The notes under the pieces were generated by a model. That model did not search any database. It was given only the letters and a program-made list of their open reading frames with translations, and was not told the origin of the DNA. A stretch of 64,000 nt of DNA from Brachybacterium muris (GTDB taxonomy: Bacteria > Actinomycetota > Actinomycetes > Actinomycetales > Dermabacteraceae), in the NCBI RefSeq assembly GCF_016907455.1, contig NZ_JAFBCB010000001.1, forward strand, positions 1,736,001 through 1,800,000, in the 5' to 3' direction. The position numbers were made by a program, and so were the translations under genes. Positions 11,106 through 18,992 of the stretch are shown here, in pieces. Numbering within the stretch: position 1 is the stretch's first letter; every line of letters begins with the position of its first letter.

Positions 11106-12347
11106 ATGTCTGCTCCCCGCACCCGCGCCGCCGTGACCGGTCTCGGCACGGTCAACCCGCTGGGCGGTGACACCGCCTCCACCTGGGAGGCCGCACTGGC
11201 CGGCACCTCCACCGCACGCACCCTCGAGAACGACTGGGTCGAGCGCTACGGGCTGAGCGTCGACTTCGCCTGCCGGGTGCCGATCGATCCCTACGATCAT
11301 CTGCCGCGCCCTGAGGCCAAGAAGCTGGACCCCTCGGGCCAGTACTCGATGATCGCCGCCCGTGAGGCCTGGGCCGATGCCGGCTCCCCCGAGGTCGATC
11401 CGACCCGTCTGGGCGTCGTGGTCGGTACCGGGATCGGCGGTGTGTGGACGATCCTGGACCAGTGGGACATCGTGCAGGAGAAGGGCGCCCGCCGGGTGAA
11501 CCCCTTCACGATCCCGATGCTGATGGCCAACTCCTCGGCCGCCCACATCGAGCTGGAGCTGGGTGCCCAGGCCGGTGCCCACACGCCCGTCTCCGCGTGC
11601 GCCTCCGGTGCCGAGGCGGTCGCGGTGGGCCTGGACATGATCCGCGCTGGACGCGCCGACGTGGTCGTGGTGGGAGGCACCGAGGCCTGCGTGCATCCGC
11701 TGCCCATGGCAGCCTTCGCGAACCTGCGTGCTCTCTCCACCCGTACCGACGCCCCTGAGCACGCCTCGCGGCCGTACGACCGTGACCGTGACGGGTTCGT
11801 GCTCGGCGAGGGGGCCGCGATCATGGTGCTGGAGACCGAGGAGCACGCACGTGCCCGCGGCGCCCGCGTGTACGCGTACGTGTCCGGCCGTGGCATGGCA
11901 TCGGACGCCCACCACATCTCCGCCCCCTCCCAGGACGGTCAGGCCCGCGCGATCCGTGAGGCCGTAGCCGATGCCGGAGTGGACGCGAAGGACGTAGTGC
12001 ACGTCAATGCCCACGGCACCTCCACCCCGCTGGGCGACATCGGTGAGCTGAAGGCCGTCGCTTCCGCTCTGGACGGGGTGACCGATCAGCTGGTGGTGAC
12101 CTCCACCAAGTCGATGACCGGGCACCTGCTGGGTGGTGCGGGTGCGCTGGAGTCGGTGTTCGCGGTGCTCGCGGCACACCATCGGGTGGCCCCGCCCACC
12201 ATCAACATCGAGAACCTCGACCCCGAGGTCCCCGTGCGCATCGCGCAGAACGAAGCGGTGGGCCTTCCCGAGGGCGACATCGCGGTGCTGAACAATGCCT
12301 TCGGCTTCGGTGGTCATGACGTGGCCGTGGTGGTCACCAGCGCCTGA
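11106..12347 (+). CDS. fabF: 3-oxoacyl-ACP synthase II
   Basis: The elongating condensing enzyme of type II fatty acid synthesis. The catalytic cysteine is in VSACASGAEAV (about residue 170), the two histidines in NAHGTSTPLGD and KSMTGHLLGGAG, and the closing GFGGHD motif is present. The ATG at 11106 has GGAGG five bases upstream; a TTG 24 bases earlier is an unlikely alternative. The product is 413 residues, normal for FabF. It converges with the DUF3145 gene with only nine bases between stops. Confidence 0.95.
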   Translation: MSAPRTRAAVTGLGTVNPLGGDTASTWEAALAGTSTARTLENDWVERYGLSVDFACRVPIDPYDHLPRPEAKKLDPSGQYSMIAAREAWADAGSPEVDPTRLGVVVGTGIGGVWTILDQWDIVQEKGARRVNPFTIPMLMANSSAAHIELELGAQAGAHTPVSACASGAEAVAVGLDMIRAGRADVVVVGGTEACVHPLPMAAFANLRALSTRTDAPEHASRPYDRDRDGFVLGEGAAIMVLETEEHARARGARVYAYVSGRGMASDAHHISAPSQDGQARAIREAVADAGVDAKDVVHVNAHGTSTPLGDIGELKAVASALDGVTDQLVVTSTKSMTGHLLGGAGALESVFAVLAAHHRVAPPTINIENLDPEVPVRIAQNEAVGLPEGDIAVLNNAFGFGGHDVAVVVTSA

Positions 12348-12356
12348 TCTCGCTGC

Positions 12357-12848
12357 TCAGCTGACGCGGTGCAGCCACCGCATCGGGACGCCCTCCCCGG
12401 CGTGCCGGTAGATCTCCAGGTCCTCGTCCCACGGCTCGCCGAGAGCCACGCCCAGCTCCCGCTGCAGGGCAAGGGCGTCGCCGCCGGCGCGCTCCATGCA
12501 GCCGCGCACGTGGTCCTCGGTGACCACGATGTTCCCTGCCCGGTCGGTGACGGCGTGGTGGATGCCGAGCTCGGGGGTGTGGCTCCAGCGGGACCCGTCG
12601 GTGGTGCTGGTGGGTTCCTGGGTCACCTCGAAACGCAGCTCATGAAGGCCGCGCAGGGCGCTCACCAGCGCCGCGCCGGTCTCTTCGCGTCCACGCCAGG
12701 TGAACTCGGCCCGCAGCAGACCGCGCCGTGCGGGCTGGTCCTCCCAGCGCACGCGCATGGGCACGCCGAGCACTCCGCTCACGGCCCATTCGACATGCGG
12801 TGCGAGGGCGCGCGGAGCGGAGTGGATGTACACGACACCCTGGGTCAT
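12357..12848 (-). CDS. DUF3145 domain protein
   Basis: A 163-residue protein matching the actinobacterial DUF3145 family: VYIHSAPRALAPHVEWAV at the start, TWRGREETGAALVSAL in the middle and LGEPWDEDLEIYRHAGEG near the end. The family has no known activity. It is commonly found next to the fab genes in Actinobacteria, so a link with lipid metabolism is plausible but unproven. It is convergent with fabF. Confidence 0.87.
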   Translation of the reverse strand: MTQGVVYIHSAPRALAPHVEWAVSGVLGVPMRVRWEDQPARRGLLRAEFTWRGREETGAALVSALRGLHELRFEVTQEPTSTTDGSRWSHTPELGIHHAVTDRAGNIVVTEDHVRGCMERAGGDALALQRELGVALGEPWDEDLEIYRHAGEGVPMRWLHRVS

Positions 12849-12932
12849 CTCGTTCCTTCCGGTCTCCGATGCGTCTTCCCCAACGAATCGGTGGCCGCCC
12901 CGGACGAGATGTCCTGCAGGTGTGGGCCGAGC

Positions 12933-13421
12933 TTAGAGCCTTTCCCTGATCTGGCGCAACGCCTGCTTCTTCACGGAGCGCTCCAGCCCGTCGATGTAGA
13001 GGGCGCCGTCGAGGTGCCCCACCTCGTGCTGGATCAGCCGTGCGGTGATGCCATCACCCGCCAGTTCGATCTCTTTGCCGTCCACGTCTGTGCCCACGCA
13101 GCGGGCGTAGGCGGACCGGGTGCGCGGGAACCACAGCTCGGGCACCGACAGGCAGCCTTCGTCGCCGTCCTGGGTCTCCTCCGAGAGCTCGACGATGACG
13201 GGGTTCAGGATGCAGCCGATCCCGTGGTCCTCTAGGTTCCAGGAGAACGCGCGCAGGCTCACGCCGATCTGATTGGCGGCGACACCGGCGCGCCCCTCGT
13301 CGTCCACCGTGTCGATGAGGTCCTGGACCAGCCCGCGCACACCGTCGGTGATCTCACCGATCGGATCGCAGGGGGTGCGCAGAACGGGGTCTCCGACGAT
13401 GCGGATGGGGCGGATGCTCAT
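12933..13421 (-). CDS. def: Peptide deformylase
   Basis: A metalloenzyme that removes the formyl group from new protein N-termini. The three family motifs are visible: [10 protein letters not shown] (a variant of GxGLAAxQ, about residue 46), DEGCLSVPE with the metal-binding cysteine (about 100) and QHEVGHLDG with the two metal-binding histidines and catalytic glutamate (about 141). The glycine in HEVGH replaces the more usual aspartate of HEVDH, which is a variation to note. At 162 residues it is of normal length. Its ATG overlaps the osmC stop (ATGA). Confidence 0.93.
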   Translation of the reverse strand: MSIRPIRIVGDPVLRTPCDPIGEITDGVRGLVQDLIDTVDDEGRAGVAANQIGVSLRAFSWNLEDHGIGCILNPVIVELSEETQDGDEGCLSVPELWFPRTRSAYARCVGTDVDGKEIELAGDGITARLIQHEVGHLDGALYIDGLERSVKKQALRQIRERL

Positions 13422-13900
13422 CGAGCGTCCTCCCCGCCCGCGTGCTCCTGGTCCTGGCCCAGGATCGTGTGGGTGACCTCGACGCCGGGGACGATGGTGC
13501 GCTCCACGGTGCAGGCCGCGGCGACGGCCCGACCGAAGACGGTGACCACCCGCTTCACCTCGTCCTGGCTGAGGCCCTCGAGGTCCAGCTGGACCTCCTC
13601 GGCGATCGAGAGGTACCGGTCCTGCTCCTGATCAGCCGTGCCATGGGCCCACAGCCGCATGTCGAAGTCCTCCCCCAGGCGGCGGCCCAGGGGGATGTCG
13701 GAGCTCATGCCCGCGCAGCCGATCAGCGCGAGCTTCAGCAGCTCACCGGGGTTGATCTCACCCTCACCGTGGCCGATGCGGATCTCGACGCCGCGCTGGT
13801 TGCGTCCCACCAGGGTGCGTTCGGCGACGCGGTCGGCCCATACGCTGCCGGGACCGAACGCCTCCGGCAGCTCGAAGCGGTCATCCGGGGCGGTGGGCAT
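13418..13900 (-). CDS. OsmC/Ohr family peroxiredoxin
   Basis: Cytosolic thiol peroxidase family that reduces organic hydroperoxides. The two redox cysteines are visible: [14 protein letters not shown] (about residue 58) and [10 protein letters not shown] (about 137). The 160-residue length is normal. Among the subfamilies it looks more like OsmC than Ohr, but this cannot be settled without alignment. It is the first gene of an overlapping pair with def. Confidence 0.86.
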   Translation of the reverse strand: MPTAPDDRFELPEAFGPGSVWADRVAERTLVGRNQRGVEIRIGHGEGEINPGELLKLALIGCAGMSSDIPLGRRLGEDFDMRLWAHGTADQEQDRYLSIAEEVQLDLEGLSQDEVKRVVTVFGRAVAAACTVERTIVPGVEVTHTILGQDQEHAGGEDAR

Positions 13901-13946
13901 CGTCGTTCTCCTGGGGTGGCAGGCAGTTGGGGGCGTTCGGATACGA

Positions 13947-13974
13947 CTCAGCCCCGGCCTGGGCCGGGGCTGAG
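13947..13974 (-). terminator. Terminator of tRNA-Asn
   Basis: A near-perfect 13-bp inverted repeat (CTCAGCCCCGGCC and its complement) with a minimal loop lies about 10 bp past the 3' end of the reverse-strand tRNA-Asn and just upstream of osmC. Confidence 0.72.
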
Positions 13975-13983
13975 AGGTACTGC

Positions 13984-14059
13984 TGGCTCCCGCGACTGGA
14001 CTTGAACCAGTAACCGTTCGATTAACAGTCGAATGCTCTGCCGATTGAGCTACGCGGGA
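13984..14059 (-). tRNA. tRNA-Asn (anticodon GTT)
   Basis: Reverse-strand cloverleaf: acceptor TCCCGCG/CGCGGGA, D-arm TAGCTCAATCGGC, anticodon stem TTCGA/TCGAA around CTGTTAA (anticodon GTT), T-arm CTGGTTCAAGTCCAG, discriminator G. CCA is encoded at 13984-13986, unlike the other two tRNAs here. Confidence 0.96.
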
Positions 14060-14125
14060 TCGACCTGGACGACTTTAGCAAAACTGGGGAGCTCCGCGCA
14101 CCTCGCGGAGCCCCGGAATCGCGCT

Positions 14126-15262
14126 CTATGACGCATCTAACCCCACGGCGAGATCGGCATGGGCCACCCCCAGCAGCGCCGGGTCGGTGGAGGCGCGCAC
14201 AGCGAGCTGCGGCTCGATCACCCGGGACTCCGCCTGAGCAGGAGTTCCGATGGCGCCAGGAGCGGCGGGACGGCCGGCGGCGGTATCAATCACCTCGAGC
14301 ATCCTCTGTGCGGCCGCTCGCCCGTACTCGACCGCGGAGCGGCGGATCGCGGTGATGGGAGGGTGGTGCCCGCGCGTGAGCGGCGAGTCCTCGTAGCTGA
14401 CAACTGCCACACCCCCGGGGATCGGGACCTGGCGCTCTCTGAGCACATAGGCGCCGGCCAGCGCCATCTCGTCGCTGTCGAACACGATGGCCGTGGGGGG
14501 TTCGGGCATGCGCAGCACCTCGGCGGTCGCCCTGGCCGCCCCGGATGCCCCGTAGCCGGCATCCTGCTGGACGCAGACCAGACCCAGTTCCTCGCCCAGC
14601 TGCATGAAGGTGCGGTTGCGCTGCATGGTGTGCAGGAACTCGGCGGTTCCGGCCACGCGGGCGATCCTGCTGTGCCCGAGGGAGGCCAGGTGCTCGACGA
14701 TCAACCGGGTGGCCTCCGCGTCGTCGACATAGACCGACGGCAGGGAACCGTGGTGACCGGGGCCGCCCACCACCAGCGCAGGCTGTGCCAGCTGTTCCAG
14801 CGCGGGGATGCGGGGGTCGTCCGTCTGCAGGTCCACCAGGACGACACCGTCCACCCGGCGCTGTCCGAACCAGCGTCGGTAGGTGTCGATCTCGGCCTCC
14901 GTGGAGTCCACGATCTTCATCTGGAGGGAGTAGTCCGCTGCGCTCAGCACCTCTTGGAGACCGGCCACGAAGGCACCGAAGAACGCCTCGGCGCCGAGCA
15001 CCTCGGCCGGGCGGGCCAGCACCATGCCCACCGTCTTCACGGGGGCGCCGGCCAAGGCCCGAGCGGCGTGGGACGGTTCCCACTGGAGCTCGCGGGCGAT
15101 ACCGAGGATGCGTTCCCTGGTCGCATCGGACACACCGGGTCGACCGTTGACCGCGAGTGACACCGCAGCCGAGGTGACACCGGCACGGCGGGCAATGTCG
15201 GCGATTGTGACCCGTTTTCCGCGGCCCGTGCCGCGGGGCTGGTCTCCGGTGGTGCTGGTCAT
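14126..15262 (-). CDS. LacI-family transcriptional regulator
   Basis: A repressor-type sugar sensor. Residues about 17-65 form the LacI DNA-binding domain: RVTIADIARRAGVTSAAVSLAVNG, then the hinge helix around HAARALAG. The rest is a periplasmic-binding-protein fold with the expected DGVVLVDL and SYEDSPLTRGHHPPITAI segments. The ATG at 15262 starts 16 residues before the helix-turn-helix; the longer readable extension is unlike the family. It is divergent from a glycoside hydrolase gene, and a palindromic LacI-type operator lies between them, so it should control that gene and itself in response to a sugar released by the enzyme. The ligand cannot be named. Confidence 0.92.
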   Translation of the reverse strand: MTSTTGDQPRGTGRGKRVTIADIARRAGVTSAAVSLAVNGRPGVSDATRERILGIARELQWEPSHAARALAGAPVKTVGMVLARPAEVLGAEAFFGAFVAGLQEVLSAADYSLQMKIVDSTEAEIDTYRRWFGQRRVDGVVLVDLQTDDPRIPALEQLAQPALVVGGPGHHGSLPSVYVDDAEATRLIVEHLASLGHSRIARVAGTAEFLHTMQRNRTFMQLGEELGLVCVQQDAGYGASGAARATAEVLRMPEPPTAIVFDSDEMALAGAYVLRERQVPIPGGVAVVSYEDSPLTRGHHPPITAIRRSAVEYGRAAAQRMLEVIDTAAGRPAAPGAIGTPAQAESRVIEPQLAVRASTDPALLGVAHADLAVGLDAS

Positions 15263-15367
15263 CTCGGGCCTCTTCCTCGAAGCGTCGACGCCCCGGGGCG
15301 CGGGTTGCGCCAGGCGCGAGGTATCAGACGCCGAGCGGAGGTTCGACGAATGGCCCGCGTACGGGGC

Positions 15368-15385
15368 TACTAAAGCGCTATAGTA
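15368..15385. promoter_or_regulatory. Palindromic LacI-family operator
   Basis: An 18-bp near-perfect palindrome centred on AGCGCT (TACTAAAGCGCTATAGTA, one mismatched pair) lies 54 bp before the hydrolase start and 106 bp before the lacI start. The central CG with flanking AT-rich arms is typical of LacI-family sites, and the AT-rich composition stands out in this GC-rich sequence. Confidence 0.82.
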
Positions 15386-15438
15386 ACAGCAGTCACCTCC
15401 ATTCTCCCCTGTCACCGAGCCATTCCAGAAGGTCGACG

Positions 15439-16704
15439 ATGTCTTCCGCTTCCGACACACCGGCTGGTGCGTCGCACCGCCCCCGCTTCGGCGTGAACTA
15501 CACGCCGCGCATCGGCTGGTTCCACGCCTGGCACGACCTCGACCTCGACGCTGTCGGGGAGGACCTCCGGGCCATCTCCGACCTGGGCCTGGACCATGTA
15601 CGGGTCTTCCCGCTGTGGCCGCTGCTGCAGCCCAACCGCACCCTGATCCGCCCCCGCGCACTGGCCGACGTCCGATCCGTGCTGGACGTGGCGGCCTCCG
15701 TGGGGCTGGACGTCGTGGTGGACGTGGTGCAGGGCCACCTGTCGAGCTTCGACTTCGTGCCCAGCTGGTTGCACTCCTGGCACCGCCGCAACATGTTCAC
15801 CGACCCCGAGGTGGTGGGCTCCATCGCCGATCTGGTGCGCGAACTCGGGGAGACCCTGGCCGACGCACCGAACCTGCTGGGTCTCAGCGTGGGCAACGAG
15901 ATCAACCAGTTCTCCGCCTCCAACCACCCCGATCCGGATGCACTGACGGTCCCGCAGGCCGAGCAGTGGACCCGCACCATGCTGGAGGCGGCACGCACGG
16001 CCGTGCCGTCAGGGCTGCACACGGTCTCCAACTACGACGCCGCCTGGTTCATGGACGATCACGCCTTCACGCCCGATCAGTCCGCGCAGCTGGGCGATGC
16101 GACCGTGGTGCACAGTTGGATCTTCGACGGCACGGGGCAGCGCTACGGAGCTCGCTCCTACGAGGTGGAGCACCGCGCCGAGTACTACCTGGAGCTGGCT
16201 CGCGGCTTCTCCCCCACCCCGGACCGGCCCCTGTGGCTGCAGGAGGTGGGTGCGCCCCGCAGCATCCTCGAGCAGGACGACGTGCCCTGGTTCGTCCAAC
16301 GCACCGTCGAGACGGCGATGGACTGCCCGAACCTGTACGGCATCACCTGGTGGTGCTCGTACGACGTCTCCCCCGACCTCGCCGACTTCCCGCCCCTGGA
16401 GCACACCCTGGGACTGTTCGACACCCACGGGCGGATCAAGGAGTCCGGGGCTGCCTTCGGGGAGGCCGTGGCCGCGGCCCGGCAGGCACCGACACCGGCA
16501 GACCGCGGAACCGCCATCGACCTGCACGTGGGCACCGAGCCGCTGCTGCAGCGCAGTGCCGCCGCCCCGGGCGGATCCGTGTTCGAGCAATGGATGGACG
16601 CCTCCCGCAGCGGTGAGCGCCCCACCGTCCGGGTGGTGCGTGACCATGCTGCCGCCCGTGCGGGGGACACCCGTACCGGTGGTGCCGCCGCGACCCGGAG
16701 CTGA
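15439..16704 (+). CDS. Clan GH-A glycoside hydrolase (GH5-like)
   Basis: A 421-residue TIM-barrel glycosidase. Clan GH-A features are visible: LDHVRVFPLW on strand 2-3, the acid/base glutamate in LLGLSVGNEINQ (about residue 154), HSWIFDG, and the nucleophile glutamate in LWLQEVGAP (about residue 271). There is no signal peptide, so it probably acts in the cytosol on imported oligosaccharides. AGAAGG lies upstream of the ATG. The last 50 residues are low-complexity and may be linker. The divergent lacI gene and shared operator indicate sugar-induced expression. Family GH5 or a relative such as a mannosidase or glucosidase is likely; the substrate is unknown. Confidence 0.78.
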   Translation: MSSASDTPAGASHRPRFGVNYTPRIGWFHAWHDLDLDAVGEDLRAISDLGLDHVRVFPLWPLLQPNRTLIRPRALADVRSVLDVAASVGLDVVVDVVQGHLSSFDFVPSWLHSWHRRNMFTDPEVVGSIADLVRELGETLADAPNLLGLSVGNEINQFSASNHPDPDALTVPQAEQWTRTMLEAARTAVPSGLHTVSNYDAAWFMDDHAFTPDQSAQLGDATVVHSWIFDGTGQRYGARSYEVEHRAEYYLELARGFSPTPDRPLWLQEVGAPRSILEQDDVPWFVQRTVETAMDCPNLYGITWWCSYDVSPDLADFPPLEHTLGLFDTHGRIKESGAAFGEAVAAARQAPTPADRGTAIDLHVGTEPLLQRSAAAPGGSVFEQWMDASRSGERPTVRVVRDHAAARAGDTRTGGAAATRS

Positions 16705-16737
16705 CCTGGTAGATTCATCCGCGCCCGCAACGGGCAC

Positions 16738-16811
16738 GGCCCAGTAGCTCAGCCGGTCAGAGCAGCGGACTCATAATCCGTCGGTCGCGGGTTCAAGCCC
16801 CGCCTGGGCTA
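16738..16811 (+). tRNA. tRNA-Met (anticodon CAT)
   Basis: Cloverleaf with acceptor GGCCCAG/CTGGGCT (the first pair a G-U wobble), D-arm TAGCTCAGCCGGTC, anticodon stem GCGGA/TCCGT around CTCATAA, and T-arm GCGGGTTCAAGCCCCGC. CCA is not encoded (CCG follows the discriminator A). The anticodon CAT could belong to elongator tRNA-Met or to lysidine-modified tRNA-Ile2; initiator tRNA is excluded by the loop and acceptor pairing. I favour elongator Met. Confidence 0.88.
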
Positions 16812-16864
16812 CCGAAACCTCCCCCGGCCCCCTACCGCGGTACGCAGAGGGTACGCAGCAGGGC

Positions 16865-17539
16865 TCACACCCCGAGCGCGTCCTCCACAGCACCGGGCTG
16901 GGTCCAGTCTCCCTGCCAGATCTCCCCGTCGATGATCATCGTGGGGGTACCCACCTCGAGCTCCTGGGCGGCCGGCTCCACCACGTCCAGGGTCCACGGC
17001 ACGTACACGCGGTCGCGGATCTGCTGCAGGCAGGTCTCGTCGGCGCCGATGGACCGTGCGATCTCAGCGATCTGCTCGAGGTCCGGGTCCGGCTGCTCGG
17101 GCGTCTCGGGCTGTGCGGCGTACATCTCCCGCTCGAAGTCCAGCAGCAGGGCAGGATCCTGGGCGTACACGGCGGCGGCCGCCGCAGCGGAGTCCTGGGA
17201 GAACGTGGTGCCGCGACGCAGGTCCAGCATCGGGCGCGGGTGGATGCGCAGCACCAGGGCCTTCTGCTCCACCTGGGTGCGGAACATCTCCCCGAAGCTC
17301 TCCATGAAGGAACGGCACGGCGGGCAGCGGAAGTCCAGCAGCAGGTCCACCACCTTTCCGTCGCTGTCCCCGGCCAGTTCCAAGTAGGTCAGGGAACGGT
17401 CGATGTCCCGGCCGCCGGAGCTCGTGGCGGGGTCGCTCGGGGTCTCGTCGGTGCTGCCGCAGGCCGCGAGGCCCAGGGCCAGTACGGCACCGCCACCGAG
17501 GAGCAGCGAGCGTCGGCCAGGAGTGGGGAGAGAAGTCAT
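16865..17539 (-). CDS. DsbA-like thioredoxin-fold lipoprotein
   Basis: A 224-residue exported protein. A basic start with two arginines, a hydrophobic stretch and the lipobox LAAC (Cys at about residue 27) mark a lipoprotein signal. The thioredoxin-fold domain carries a CPPC active site in LLLDFRCPPCRSF (about residue 71) and the cis-proline loop in VGTPTMIIDG (about 197), typical of DsbA-like thioredoxin_4 proteins. It probably assists disulfide formation or reduction outside the membrane. The ATG at 17539 starts the signal peptide; an upstream extension would hide it. It is divergent from the M48 protease gene. Confidence 0.86.
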   Translation of the reverse strand: MTSLPTPGRRSLLLGGGAVLALGLAACGSTDETPSDPATSSGGRDIDRSLTYLELAGDSDGKVVDLLLDFRCPPCRSFMESFGEMFRTQVEQKALVLRIHPRPMLDLRRGTTFSQDSAAAAAAVYAQDPALLLDFEREMYAAQPETPEQPDPDLEQIAEIARSIGADETCLQQIRDRVYVPWTLDVVEPAAQELEVGTPTMIIDGEIWQGDWTQPGAVEDALGV

Positions 17540-17747
17540 AGGGACGATGATCCCCCGTCCCCGGGTGAGGGTGGCGGGCCGTAGTGCCCGAGAGGGGGCG
17601 TCCGCCGAATGGTCGACCCGGGCATGGAAGGGCCCCGACCTTCGCCAGCACGATCCACGACCGTGGCATGAGGGAGATCGCACCGGTCCCCTTGTACTGC
17701 GAGTTCAGCGCGGTGATGCACCGCCCCCGATCCGAGCAGGAGCAGTC

Positions 17748-18932
17748 ATGTCGCAGTCCTTCCCGCCCCCGCCGCTGGGCCAGTCCTCCCCCGCCCCCGC
17801 TGTCGGTCACGGGCGCACTCCTGCGCCCACCCTCATCAACGGTGCCACCACCCACGGACTGCTCGGCGAGCAGCGCATGAGGCACCCGTGGGAGATCCCC
17901 CTGCTCGTGGTGGGAAGCCTGATCACCACAGGTGCCTATCTGCTGTGGCTGGCCCTGGTCGTCATGAGCGTGGTCAACGCCATCCGCGGGAACGGCCCCA
18001 CCCTGCTGGACCTGGGCGAGGGCCCGCTGGCAACGTTCCTGTACCAGCTGTTCGCCGTGATCATGCTGCTGCCGCTGATCCTGTGGATCGCTCGCGCGGT
18101 GATGTACGCGGATCTGCGCGCCCAGTCCGTGCGCATGAGCCCCACTCAGTTCCCCGAGGGCTACCGCATGGTGGCCGAGGCCGCAGCCCAGCAGGGCCTG
18201 CGCCGCGTGCCCGACGCCTACGTCGTCTCCGGTGGAGGCACGATCAATGCCTTCGCCTCCGGGCACGGCTTCCGACGCTTCGTCACCGTGTACTCGGACC
18301 TGTTCGAGGTGGGCGGCGCGGTGCGCGACCCGGAGGCGCTGCGCTTCGTGATCGGCCACGAGGTGGGTCACATCGCTGCCGGTCACACCTCCTACTTCCG
18401 GCTGCTGTTCACGAACCTGATGATGCAGGTGCCGGTGCTGGGACCGGCGTACTCCCGCGCCCAGGAGTACACCGCCGACAACTTCGGCTACGCGCTGACA
18501 CCGGACGGGGCCGCGGGAGCGATGGCGGTGCTGGGTGCCGGCAAGTACCTCAATGCCCACGTCAACGTGCACGAGTTCGCGGACCGCGCGGCCACGGAGA
18601 AGGGGCTGTGGCTGCACGTCGTCAACTGGCAGTCGACCCACCCGGTGCTCACCTGGCGTGCCCATGCCCTGCGCGACCGCAGCCGGCCGGGCCACCTGTG
18701 GCTGCGGCCCGGGCTGCTGGGCTCCCCTGGCGCCGCCTTCCCCAGCGCCATGCCCGCCGGCAGCACCTTCTCCCAGAAGTACCTCACGCCCGCGGAGGCC
18801 CTGGACCTGCTCAGCCGGGCCGATGCCGTGCGACCGGCAGGTGCCATCAACCAGTTCGGTCGCTTCCCGGGCGTGGACTACACCGGCCAGCCCAGCACCC
18901 GGCAGCTGCAGACCACCGCACCCCTGCTCTGA
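17748..18932 (+). CDS. M48-family zinc metalloprotease, membrane-bound
   Basis: A 394-residue protein with a proline-rich N-terminus, two membrane helices (about residues 50-76 and 96-118) and an M48 peptidase domain. The zinc motif HEVGHIAAGH lies near residue 204, and the third ligand glutamate is in AQEYTADNFGY. This resembles the HtpX/Ste24 group involved in membrane protein quality control. AGGAG lies about six bases before the ATG at 17748. It converges with dnaG across a strong terminator. Confidence 0.87.
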   Translation: MSQSFPPPPLGQSSPAPAVGHGRTPAPTLINGATTHGLLGEQRMRHPWEIPLLVVGSLITTGAYLLWLALVVMSVVNAIRGNGPTLLDLGEGPLATFLYQLFAVIMLLPLILWIARAVMYADLRAQSVRMSPTQFPEGYRMVAEAAAQQGLRRVPDAYVVSGGGTINAFASGHGFRRFVTVYSDLFEVGGAVRDPEALRFVIGHEVGHIAAGHTSYFRLLFTNLMMQVPVLGPAYSRAQEYTADNFGYALTPDGAAGAMAVLGAGKYLNAHVNVHEFADRAATEKGLWLHVVNWQSTHPVLTWRAHALRDRSRPGHLWLRPGLLGSPGAAFPSAMPAGSTFSQKYLTPAEALDLLSRADAVRPAGAINQFGRFPGVDYTGQPSTRQLQTTAPLL

Positions 18933-18938
18933 GTCCGG

Positions 18939-18983
18939 CACAGCGCCCATGGGTGAGCGACGCGCTCGCCGGTGGGCGCTGTG
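18939..18983. terminator. Bidirectional terminator between M48 protease and dnaG
   Basis: CACAGCGCCCA at 18939-18949 pairs perfectly with TGGGCGCTGTG at 18973-18983 (11 bp). The loop contains a second small GAGCG/CGCTC hairpin. It fills the gap between convergent stops. Confidence 0.75.
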
Positions 18984-18992
18984 GCATGCCGG

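Noticed and set aside
16738..16811. Initiator tRNA-fMet
   Set aside because: The first acceptor pair is G-U rather than the C-A mismatch, and the anticodon stem lacks three consecutive G-C pairs, so it is an elongator (or tRNA-Ile2) type.
18951..18972. Loop of the 18939-18983 hairpin as a separate regulatory RNA
   Set aside because: It lies between two convergent stops and is best explained as the inner part of a bidirectional terminator.
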